NCBI GenBank assembly: GCA_000181795.3
Contig: CM012955.1
Location: 11,193,376-11,241,905 of the forward strand
Source: Trichinella spiralis
Taxonomy: Eukaryota > Nematoda > Enoplea > Trichinellida > Trichinellidae
Reading direction: 5' to 3'
Length of the DNA stretch: 48,530 bases
The notes under the pieces: generated by a model
Database searches by the model: none
What the model was told of the DNA's origin: nothing
Seen by the model: only the letters and a program-made list of their open reading frames with translations
Program-made: the position numbers and the translations under genes
Shown here: piece by piece, positions 1 to 11,200 of the stretch
How the letters are laid out: every line of letters begins with the position of its first letter
Numbering within the stretch: position 1 is the stretch's first letter

Positions 1-22
1 TTTGACCCGAAATCGACCATCC

Positions 23-1306
23 CTTTCGCCGATTTTAGCAAAAACAACGAAGTCTATAGCCCATGAAATTTTGCAATTTTCCAGAGAAATTTTTTTCTCC
101 AAAAATTAAAGCAATTAATTTACATTGGCAGAAAAATATTTGCTAACTATTATAAAATTATCCAGACCTCACTTATTGCTTATTTGTTGAGATATGTCAA
201 AAAAGTGAAACTAAAATAAGATTTCAAATAAGTCGAAATAAATAGGAATGAAAAATAAAAGTCAAATCAGTTTTTCGTACGGAATGGTTCCACTAATTTT
301 TACATCGGAAACATCAGTGTTTTCGACCAAAAAAAGGCCTTATTTTAATAAAAATTAATCCTGATTTTTTTTATACAACAGTAACTTTCAAAATTAAACA
401 ATCTTTGTTCATTGGATTTTTTGATTGATTATAATTCAGAGATTATTATTTTTCAAAATTATCACATTAGAAAGCTATATTCGTGCAATATGCCAGACAT
501 TTAATTCTGTAAATTTGAAATGCTCAAACCGTCAGTTTTATCAAATTTCTCAAAAAATCATTGATTGCGGGTTGTTAAAAATTTACATACCTTTAATTAG
601 CACAAAATTGATTGCACTTATCATTATATACTTTTACAATACGGCATAGTTTTTGACAACCATGTAATAAGTTTAACTGTACATACTACCAGATAACTAT
701 GAAGATTCGAAGAACTACCATGCATGAGCCGAATAGTTTTATATGAATTGTGAATTTACTTAATTTCCTAGCATTTCCAATGATGTTTAACCGTGGGGGA
801 GTACATATTGTACTGATTATGCAAATCACAATTGCATCGTTGTTTGTTTGCGAATTCAATTTCAAATAGCCACACATTTGGTATCATTCAGAAATTTCAT
901 ACATGAAAAACATGGTAACGGGAACCACATTACATGAAATGTTTGCTTTATAGCAAAGTAAACACTTCCAACGTTTTCGTTTTGATTCGCAGCAATTACT
1001 AATTATTTCACAACTACAATTTGAGAAATTCAATTTAATTGATTGTAAAAAAACGATAAATTAGTAGAACTGTAAAAAAATTCGAAGCCAGAAATGTTTT
1101 ATATACAGAAATTGGAAGTCTCTATTTCCGTTGGAAGAGAATCACAGATTGGTGAATTCCCCATGTATTAAGATAGGCAGTCGATAAATTTAGAGCCCAT
1201 TTATTCTACAATTATTGTTTAGGTTGGGTTGAAACACTAGAAAACTGTTTGTTTTTCAATATGAAACTATAACAATAAAAAAACGTCCAAATTTTGAAAA
1301 CAATAT
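23..1306 (+). repeat. Satellite monomer 1 (type A)
   Basis: Type A is marked by the phrases TCGACCAAAAAAAGGC (326-341), AAGATTCGAAGAACTACCAT (near 702) and GGTAACGGGAACCACATT (near 914), all of which recur in monomer 3 but not in 2 or 4. It contains one ATGCAAAT octamer (819-826) and the TTTGCTTTATAGCAAAG hairpin (942-958). Confidence 0.85.
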
Positions 1307-2595
1307 TTTCGCTGATTTTCGCAAAACAACCAAGTCTATAGCTCATGAAATTTTACAATTTTCGAGAGAAATTTTTTTCTCCGAAAATTAAGGCAATTAA
1401 TTTGTATCGGCAGAAAAATATTTGCTAACTATTATAAAATTATCCAGACCTCAACTTATTGCGAATTTGTTGAGATATGTTAAAAAAGTGAAACTGAAAT
1501 AAAATTTTGATCGAGTCGAAATAAAAAGGAATGAAAAATAAAAGATAAATCAATGTGCACATGGAATGTTTTAATTAACTTTTGCAACAAAACTATCAAT
1601 CTTTTCACATAAAAAAATGAATTTTTTTTAACAAGAATTGTTCCTGATTTTCATTTTTGTAAACAAGATACTTTAAAAATTTAAAATTTTTGTTCACTGA
1701 ATTTTTTAATTTATTGCAATTTACTGATTAGAATCGCCCAAAGTTATTAGATTGGAAAACAATTTTCGTGCAAAATGTTAGTCTTTTTATTCTGTAAATT
1801 TCAAATAGTCATATTGGAAACTTTATCAAATTTCTCGAAAAATCATCGATTGCGGGTTATTGAAAATTTTCATACCTTTGATTAGCACACAATTGTTTTC
1901 ACTTATCTTCAAATTATTTCCGAATTCGCCGTAGTTTCTGAGATGCTCGGCATGATTTTGACTTTACGTAGTGGTGCAATCTTCTGCAAATTCGAACAAA
2001 TACTATGTGTGAGCCCAATAATTTGACATCAATTGTGAATTTATTTAATTTCCTAGTGTTTGTAATGAATTTTCACCCTGGGCGACTACATATTATGCTA
2101 ATTATGCAAATCGCCATTGCAACTTTGTTACGTAGCGAAAGTAAATTCAAATAGCCACACATGTGGTATCAATCAGGAGATAATCAATAAAAAAGGTGGT
2201 AACCGGGGCTGGATTCCATGAATGGTTTGCTTTATAGCAAAGTAAACATTTACAACGCTTAAGTTTTGATTTGCAGAAATTAATAATAATTATTTAACAG
2301 CTATAATTTTGAGAAATACAATTTAATTGATTGTAAAACAACGATAAATTAGTAGAATTGTAAAATCTTCAAAGCCAGAAATGTTTCATATACAGAAATT
2401 GGAAGTCTCTCCTTCCTTCAGCAGAGAATCACAGATTTTTCGAATTCCCCATGTATTGATATAGGCAGTGGACAAATTTAGAGCCCATTTATTCTGCAGT
2501 TATTGTTTAGGTTGGGTTGAAACTCTAGAAAACTCTTTCTTTTATCAACATGAAACTATAACAATCAAAAAAATTCCAAATTTTGAAAACAAATT
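1307..2595 (+). repeat. Satellite monomer 2 (type B)
   Basis: Type B is marked by TTTTAACAAGAATTGTTC (near 1626), GTGCAAAATGTTAGTC (near 1769), GAGCCCAATAATTTGACAT (near 2012) and ATCAGGAG (near 2170), shared with monomer 4 rather than with 1 or 3. The octamer is at 2104-2111 and the TTTGCTTTATAGCAAAG hairpin starts at 2226. Confidence 0.85.
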
Positions 2596-3888
2596 TTTCG
2601 CCGATTTTCGCAAAAACAACCAAGTCTATAGCCCATGAAATTTTGCAATTTTCGAGAAAATTTTTTTTCTCCAGAAATTAAATCAAGTTATTTACATCGG
2701 TAGAGAATTTTTTTCTAACTATGATAAAATTATCCGGACAGCTCCTTATTCCGTATTTGTTGAGATATGTAAAAAAGTTGAAACCGAAATAGAGCTTTAA
2801 CAACGTCAAAATAAAAAGGAATGAAAGATAAAAGTTTAATCAGTGTGCATAAGAAACAGTTTCATTCATCTATGCAATGGTATTAACATTGTTTTCGACC
2901 AAAAAAAGGCACTTATTTTAATTAAAATTATTCCTGATTTTCATTTAAATAACAGTATCTTTCGAAATTAGTAAACCTATGTTCATTGAATTTTTTATTA
3001 ATTATAATTTAGAGATAAGAATTCTTAAAAATTATCACATTTTAAAGCTATTTTCGTACAATGTGCGAGTCTTTTTATTCTATAAATTTCAAATGCTCAA
3101 ACCGTTAGCTTTATGAAATTTCTCAAAAAATCATCCATTGCGGGATATTGAAAATTTACATACCTTTAATTAGCACAAAATTGATTGCAGTTATTATTAT
3201 AATCTTTTACAATGCAGCAGGGTTCTTGACAACCATGTAATAAGTTTAAATGTAGATACTACCAGATAACTATGAAGATTCGAAGAACTACAATGCATAA
3301 GCCCAATAGTTTTACATGAATTGTGAATTTATTTCATTTCCTAGCATTTGCAATGAAGTTTAACCTTGGGGGACTGCATATTGTACTGATTATGCAAATC
3401 ACCATTGCATCGTTATTACTTTGTGAATTTAAATTCAAATAGCCACACATTTGGCATCATTAGGAAATTTATACATGATAAAGATGGTAACGGGAACCAC
3501 ATTCCATGAAATGTTTGCTTTATAGCAAAGTAAACACTTACAACGCATACGTTTTCATTAGCAGCAATTAATAATTATTAAACAGCTATAATTTGAGAAA
3601 TTCAATTTAATTGATCTTTAAAAAAACGATAAATTAGTAGAATTGTAAAAGATTCGAAGCCAGAAATGTTTCACATACGGAAATTGGAAGTCTCTGCTTC
3701 CGTCGGCAGAGAATCAGAGATTGGCGAATTCCCCATGTATTAAGACAAGCATTCGATAAATTTAGAGCCCATTTATTCCAAAAGTACTGGGGGAGGGGGA
3801 GGGGTTTCCGTTGAAAATCTCAAACCACTGTCTTTCATCATTATGAAACTATCACAATCAAAAAATGTCCAAATTTTGAAAAGAAATT
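2596..3888 (+). repeat. Satellite monomer 3 (type A)
   Basis: Matches monomer 1 along its length, including the A-type phrases near 2908, 3273 and 3486. Octamer at 3392-3399; hairpin starts near 3514. Near its end a G-rich stretch (3789-3806) replaces the ordinary sequence after CCCATTTATTC, a local difference from the other copies. Confidence 0.85.
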
Positions 3889-5122
3889 TTTCACCGATTT
3901 TCACAAAAACAACCATGTCTATAGCCCATGAAAATTTGCAATTTTCGAGAGAAATTTTTTTCTCCAAAGATTAAGGCAATTAATTTATTTCGGTAGAGAA
4001 TTATTCGCTAACTATTGTAAACTGGTGCGCACGTCACCTGGTTGCGTATTTCTTGACATATGCGAAAAAAACTAAAACCGATGTAAAATTTTAATCTAGT
4101 CGAAATGAAGAAGAATGAAAAACAGAAGTTGAATGAATGTACATATGGAATGGTTTCATTAATTGTTACGACGGTACTATGAATGTTTTCACCTTAAAAA
4201 AGAAATTTATTTTAACAAGAATTGTTCTTGATTTTCATTCTTGCAAAGAAGATGTTTTAAAAATTAAAAATTTTTGTTCACTTGATTTTTAAACTGATTA
4301 CAATTCACAGATCAGAACTGTTTAAAATTATCAGATTGGAAAACTATTTTCGTGCAAAATGTTAGTCTTTTTATTCTGTAAATTTCAAATGGTCATACCG
4401 GAAACTTTATCAAATTACTCAAAACATCATCGATTGCGAGTTATCCAAAATTTACATTCCTTTAATTGGCGCAAAATTACTTGCTGTAAGCACAAAATTA
4501 TTTTACAATACGCCGCAGTTTTTGACAAGCATGGAATAAGTTCCTCTGTACTTACTGGTATTCTGTACTCTAAAAATTGGAACAAATACCATGTATGAGC
4601 CCAATAATTTGACATGAATGGTGAATTTATTTGATTTCGTAGCATTTGCAATAAGCATTCACCCTGGGCGACTACATATTATCCTAATTATGCAAATCGT
4701 CATTGCTTCGTTTTTACTTAGCGAATATAAATTCAAATAGCCACATATGTGGTATCAATCAGGAGCTTAATCAATGGAAAAGAAGGTAAACGGGACTCAT
4801 GCGACGGCTGAGGATGAGGCTGAGCAATAATTTCAGTAATTCAATTCAATTGAGCGTAAAAAAACAATAAATGAGTGAAAATCTAAAATCTCTTCGATAT
4901 CAAAAATTTCTCACGTCTAGAAGTTGGTAGTAATTGCTGCCGTTGAAACAGTGTTTACTGATCGGCAAATTCCTTATGTATTATGATAGGCAGTAGACAA
5001 ATTTGGAGCGCATTTATTCTACAACTATATGGGTAGATTCTGATGGTGCTTTGCATAACATTATGGGTAATCATTGTGAATGTCTAGAAATCGAAAAAAA
5101 CTTCAAATTTCGAAAAATGGAC
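3889..5122 (+). repeat. Satellite monomer 4 (type B), with a disrupted 3' part
   Basis: Carries the B-type phrases seen in monomer 2 (near 4207, 4354, 4599 and 4758) and the octamer at 4690-4697. After about 4795 the sequence departs from the consensus: a short GC-richer segment (4797-4830) stands where the conserved TTTGCTTTATAGCAAAG hairpin should be. The copy is about 50 nt shorter than the others. Confidence 0.8.
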
Positions 5123-6350
5123 TTTCGTTGATTTTTGTGAATCAACCATGTCTGTAGCCCATGAAATTTGCAATTTTCGAGAAACCGTAGAATCCGAAAA
5201 TGGGCTTTATGGGCTTCAGTCGATCGTAAATAATTAGAGAAGCGCAGCAAACTTGAACCCGCCGTTCGTTGTTGTATTGTTCTCGAGATATTGCAAAAAT
5301 ATGGGCTCGCCTACCTATGTACTGAGATAGGCAAATGGCGAACTTTAGAAGCCCATTATTCCGCTACTACTGGACAGTTCCCCCCCCCCCAAATTCTGCC
5401 AAATGTTATCATTAATCAATGCAAATGTCTACCACGCAGAAAATGAGCGAATTTCGAAAAAAGGTTCTTCGTCGGTTTTCAAAAAAGGCATGTCTATACT
5501 CCATGAAATTTTCAATTTTCGAGAAAAACTTCGGAAACCAAAATTCAGTTTATGGGCATCAGTCGATCGGATATTATCAGAGAATAACAACAAACTTATC
5601 CCTGCGGTTCCAGTTGCATTGTTTTCGACATATCCTTCAAAAAGTGGGAAGCTTACCCATGTAGTGAGATAAACGGTGTGCCAACTTTAGGGGACCATCA
5701 TTCCACAACTACTGGGCAGATTTCGCTCAAATTCTGCATAGCATTGTCATGAATCAAAGTGATCGTCGAACAATTAACAAAAGTTGAAATTTAGTGGAAT
5801 GCAATTTTCGAATCGAATATTGCAGCTTTTCTGTTCTATAGATGTCAATTTCCCCAGCTGGTAATTTCAGGAAATTTGTTACAAATTCATCGATTGCAGA
5901 TCATCGAAAGTTTACATACCTTTGATCGTCACAATATGGTTTGCCCTCATCAAGCGAGCATTTTCTAATTCGTCGTGCTTTTTGAAAAGCGTGGAATTAG
6001 TTTTACTGAACTAACCGGTAGATATTTTGAAAGACTGGAATAAATGTCAAGCATGAGCCCATTAATTAATTAGTCATGTATTGTGAATTTATTGAATGTC
6101 GTTGCATGTGAAATTTCTTTTCTCCCCGGCTAATACACTTAAAGCTAATTAATTATTCAGAGTGACATACCATCATTGTTGCATAGCGAAAGTAAATCAA
6201 CATAACCGCACATTTGATATCAGTGAGAAGCTTAATAAATAAAACAGATGATAATTGGGTCGGCATTTATGAAATGTTTGCTTGTTGTCAAGGAAAACAT
6301 TTGCAATGAATACGTCTTGATTCACAGGCATTAATGATTGTCTGTAGATT
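5123..6350 (+). repeat. Satellite monomer 5, degenerate edge copy with an internal duplication
   Basis: The opening landmark occurs twice, near 5149 (TGTCTGTAGCCCATGAAA) and near 5491 (TGTCTATACTCCATGAAA), about 342 nt apart, so the first part of the monomer is duplicated. A run of 10-11 C lies at 5390-5400. The following blocks (TCATCGATTGCAGATCAT near 5890, GAGCCCATTAAT near 6055, GAAATGTTTGCTTGTTGTCAAG near 6270) are in the right order but diverged and closer to type B. Similarity is lost by about 6350, which I take as the edge of the array. Confidence 0.7.
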
Positions 6351-8161
6351 TTGTATATTATTGCATTGCATCCACTAGTTATTTTATTCATGCCAATTCG
6401 CAAAATTGAAGACATTATGCATCGTTTGTTCACATCTGTTCTATAGTCACTAGTTTGAAAATGTTTGCGTTCACAAGATACTTCAGCCACTTGTATGAAT
6501 TGATTCTCACCTGTTCACTGACATTGCTAAACCCAGCTGCATAGATTATATTTCTGTAGAGGTCTATTCACTGCATGATAAAGTTTCATCAAGATGAAAT
6601 GAGCAGTAAAACTTTTTTGGAATGTAGATCTTGCACTTTAATTTTGAAGTTTACCAACTGTTGAAATGTACCAATTACTGCACAGTTGTTGTTAAGTAAT
6701 GATAACAGTTTGATCAGCTATTCATTTAGCAATCATTTATTTATTTCTTTATTTATTTATTTACATGATAATAGAAAGATCAACAGTCTCTAGGTGACAA
6801 ATCACTGATGATGATGATGATGGTGATAAGAACAAGAATAATAACAAAAGAAACCAAAAAAGAACATCTTATATTCTTGAGATATGTATAATTTGTAAAA
6901 AAAATGAAAAAGCATGAACAGTTCTTTGCCAAAAGCAACCAGTATAAACAGATACTGCAAAGCAACGACTGTGAAAACAAAAAAAGAGAAAACCATATAC
7001 GCAACTATATCAAACAAGAAAAATAATAATGCACATTCTCAGAGGTATAAAACCGTACAATGACATCGAAAACATGTACAATTGATCGCAAGCGATGCAA
7101 ATGCTACATCATCATTGCTGCTCTTCGTGTACAGTACAAGTACATAAACGACTGTCACAACATTCAGTGAATAGTATTAAAAAATTTTCTCCAGTAAAAT
7201 TTAAAAAACAGAAGCTATTCAGAATGATAATTTCAAAAAACATAAGAAACAAAAAGCAAAAATCTGCAGTAGAAAAAAAACAAAGAAATAAAGGAATTAC
7301 GACGAAAAGTAAAAACATCATGCTGGACACGTAGGTGTAAATATATGAACAGGCAAAGCAGAAATACGGAACCAGCGTCTACGCTTGACCTGACCAAGCC
7401 AAGCCAAATTTCAATTTATTTTCAATTTGCTTTGATAGAACAAAACTATGCGAAAAATAAAATAAAAATATCTCTAAAAAATGTGCCCCAGTATCGTCGT
7501 TCATGCCAATGATGGATGATCAGAAAAAAAAATAGTAATAGCTTTGGTTCATTTTTTCATCGTGCGCAAAAATTCTTCTCAAAATCAACTTATATGCAAA
7601 TGTTCAATAAGAAACACTAACCACACAGCACATGGTACATAGCATACATAGCAGAGAGAGAAAAACAAAGAAAAAAAGATAGAGAGAGAGAGAGAGAGAG
7701 AGGTTTGTTCGCACAAATCTTTCCTCCAATCAACATCAACCAATAATGCTGGTTCTGCTGCATTGTTAGCAATTTTGATGTGCTCGCAAAATTTCAAAAT
7801 ACACAATGCCAATCTCCGTACTCTTTTTCAAACATCGTGGACAATATTATCACAGAAAAAGCACTGCTTAAGCAAAAAGAAAAAAACAGCATTGAAAATT
7901 TAAAATGAAACAAAAACAAAAGCGAGCAGCACTATGAAAAGTAATAACAACTTTCAAAAATTATAAAAAAGAAGCCTTAAAAAAATATGCAACAAATATC
8001 AGAATCAACGAATGGGTAGAAAAAAGCATACGTGTCGTTATTATTATTATTAACAGGAAAGAAATCGAACAAAAAAATCAAAATATCATATTTATAAATG
8101 TAATAAAATTTAGCAAACAATTTCCCAATTTCACTAACTAAGCAGATTCGCATCTTTTGCT
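6351..8161. other. Intergenic / CRTC 3' flank with low-complexity DNA
   Basis: No gene recognised. AT-rich sequence downstream of the CRTC stop, with an (ATG)n-like tract near 6807-6822 and an (AG)n run at 7681-7702. Open frames here are short, biased by A- or T-runs and show no family signature or splice-supported extension. Confidence 0.6.
7681..7702. repeat. (AG)n microsatellite
   Basis: Eleven uninterrupted AG units, flanked by further purine-rich sequence. Confidence 0.9.
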
Positions 8162-8167
8162 TTTATT
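8162..8167 (-). terminator. Candidate CRTC polyadenylation signal
   Basis: AATAAA on the minus strand about 50 nt beyond the CRTC stop codon (8218-8220). It is the first perfect signal after the stop and is followed by pyrimidine/G-poor sequence. A short 3' UTR would fit this compact genome, but no transcript data are available. Confidence 0.45.
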
Positions 8168-8217
8168 TTCCTCTTCCTCCTTGTTGCACAACACACCAAC
8201 AACCATACAATAAATTC

Positions 8218-11200
8218 TCACACTTGAACATTTCTGCCCGTTTCGTTCGAAGCAGAAGTGTAATACACTGGACAATTGGTCGACGTGACCATTGTACTAT
8301 TGCGGACAGAACCATCAGCACCTGATTCAATGGAAAGATTATACAAAAACGGCAACAAATAAACAGCACAATCTGTACTAATTATTCACAATTGAAAAAT
8401 TATATTTCAAAATAATAATAATAATAATAATAAAATATAACTAACCTGTCAAAATGATGTCTGGAATATTCCCTTTCGATGATAGTACAGCTCCAAATGT
8501 GGCAGGACCTGAAGAGCGAAAAAACGCCTGATCAGTTGCTGCATATTCTTCTGGAAAATCGTTGCTGTAAAATGAACAATAAATTGATAAGTGAAAAAAA
8601 GAAGAGAAAGTTGTTTCAATTTTATTCATCGAAAAATTTTTACGGCGTCACGTAAGCTGTAACGGTTTTTTGTTGCGACTGCGGTTGACCGCAAAAAGAT
8701 GCCTCACGTTCCATGAACAGCTCGTAATTGTAGTCGGGCATGTCAGTTCGACATTGTATATTCGCAGCCGATGCGTCCTAAATGGGTGTGCATAAAAATG
8801 AACGTTTCCATTAATTATTCATGAAAAACAAATTTGCAATTACAAGTCCAAAATTTTGCAGCTGAGACTGTAGCATATAATAAGACGACGATGGTGATAC
8901 GTTGGCAGGGACTGGTGATGAGGATTGTGCATCGTTAGTAGCAACAGAATCGCATGGACTGCAGGGTGCAGATGTTGTCGAGTCACGATAATGAGAGAAG
9001 GATGTTCTTGGACACTTTTGGGAAACCTTACAAAAATTCAATCGTATTGTCGACGTGGAGAAAAAGAAATGCCCCACCCCCTGCCCACCTTACCTGAGGA
9101 AAGTGCGATGCTGGTCCAACAGATGGCATCTGCGAGCCGTCGTTTGAATCAGCACATACAGTCATTTGATTCGGATAAACTGCCATCATGTTGCACGCAC
9201 ATTCTTCTAAATTTTAACATTTATTTCATTCAAAGAGAAAACATCAATACCAGCAGTGTTCATGTTGTCCCCAGGAGACGGTGCCGAATGTGAAGAAATC
9301 GACGGTGGTGATGTGCTGATATCAGGATATACTGATGACGAGTCTACATCACTGTAAAGCAAATGTAACAAATGCAAGCAACAGCCCAATCAAATCAATA
9401 CAATATCCAGTAGAGTCAAGTTTAAGATTAAATGAATTATTGCTAGCGAGAAAAACTTACGTCGCCTGTGTTTGCTGGATGGTATTGTCATTCGAACGCA
9501 CCGGTGACATCACCTTTTCATGCTGAAAAAAACCAAATAAATACCATGCATAAATTGTGAACATGCATCGTGCAGTATGCAATCAACGGCTGCTGCTACC
9601 TGCGAGCACATGTAATAAGACGATGCACAAGCTTCGCACATTGGTGAACCGCCTGAAAAGTGAATTGAAATTTCAAATAAAAATCATTCTACTCCCCAGA
9701 AAAGGTATTTCATGCGAAAATTTACAGGATGAAGAATCGTTCAGCGGCGGACTGTGGGTTGGTGTAAACGGTTGATGATTAATCTGTGAAAAACCTGCAG
9801 ACATAGAATTGTTATAAGCACCGATTACCACACTGGCATGTAGGACCGGATCCGAATGTGTACTACAATATATTAAGTCTTTGCTATAATTTTTAAAAAA
9901 ATGAATAAAACCAGCAACAACAACGAAAATAATAATAACATCATTCAATAATGCTTTTCTTACCGCCTCCAACTAGAATCTGCCGGTGGCTGCAAATAAT
10001 GCTGTGCTGAAAACGTTTGTGGGCCCTGAATTGAATTTTTCAAGCATAAACAAATAAGCATATCCAAAAGAATACTGTTCCACTGGACTCACGTGTCGTT
10101 CAAATTTGGATTCGAAGTGGGCAGTCTGCGGAGAAAGACTACGCTGATAGGGCGAGTAATGGCAATGGGAACCTGGACTACGACCCCTGGATGGGTGCAA
10201 AACAAATCGATCGCTACCGTATTCAGCGACCGGGGTGCCGTGGCTCGCATTCACCCAGTTTCTGGTAAAATTGGAACCCTGAAATGAGAAATAAACAAAA
10301 AATCATAACGTTCACATGCAAATTTTGAAAAAGTCACAAAACTGACCGACACGTTCGACGAAAAGTGATGCACATTGGGCAACGACCGACCCGCTTTCAA
10401 ATTTCCAGGCGCAAACAACTCTGAATCGACCGCCTCTGTTGCAGATTTCTTGAAAAAAAAAATTTTTTTTTTAATTAATAATTCACCACGAATCAACAAC
10501 ACTTCAATTTCGGTGTTCAGTATTTTAATAAAATTTCACAATTTTGAATATAATCTGCGAACAGAACACTTCATTGTTAGCAAAAATGAAGCGAAATGAT
10601 AATTTTAAAAAACAATCACACTTTTTTTTTACCTTCCCTTGTAAAATTTCTCAGCAGTGTGAATTTTCAAATTATTGAGAGAGAAAAAAAATTTTTCCTT
10701 TCTTAATAAAATAAACCCTCAGTGGAGAGTAAAAGTGAAAAAGAAAAGAGGCTTAAATGTAATAAATAATAACAGAAGTATGGCGCATCGTGTATCCAAC
10801 TTGATCTTCATATAATTCATATTTATTTTTCTTATTTTCTCTTTCTTTCTTTATTTACTGAACATATGAATCCCATCATTTATTATTATTATTATTACTG
10901 CCAAATTTTTTGCATTTTGTGTGATATGTATAATCATTCGAACAATTCAAATTGCTATCCATGCATGCATGTATGCTCTATTTGTGGCTTGTTCTTCCTC
11001 TCTATTTTTGTTATTTTCGTTCAAAAATTAAGAACAATTGACTCTATAACCACTTCCTAGATGCATTTTCTTCAATTTCAATGTCCCACCAAAGAGCAAT
11101 ACTCAACGAGCATAATCAGCCCACAACCACATCACTAGAAGTCATGTATTCGTTGTTGCTAGGATGGAAAGAAAGGAAACAATAAAATAAAACGGATAAT

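Larger units (their letters stand above)
1..6350. repeat. Satellite-like tandem array of ~1.28-kb monomers, dimeric (A-B-A-B) organisation
   Basis: The same ordered landmarks recur: a CGCCGATTTT / TCTATAGCCCATGAAA block, a CATCGATTGCGGGTTAT block, an ATTATGCAAATC block, a TTTGCTTTATAGCAAAG hairpin and a CCCCATGTATTAAGATAGGC block. Using TTTCGCCG-like starts, the monomers begin near 23, 1307, 2596, 3889 and 5123 (periods 1284, 1289, 1293, 1234). Monomers 1 and 3 share variants absent from 2 and 4, and the reverse, so the real period is a dimer of about 2.57 kb. The array starts before the window. The last monomer is much more diverged and similarity fades near 6350. No open frame is conserved between monomers, so this looks non-coding. 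Whether it is centromeric, subtelomeric or dispersed cannot be told from one window. Confidence 0.9.

Noticed and set aside
4359-4598. Open frames within satellite monomers
   Set aside because: They are not preserved at the equivalent place in the other monomers, so they are chance frames in repeat DNA.
1-6350. CRISPR-like array
   Set aside because: Repeats and spacing are far too long, monomers are contiguous, and the genome is animal.
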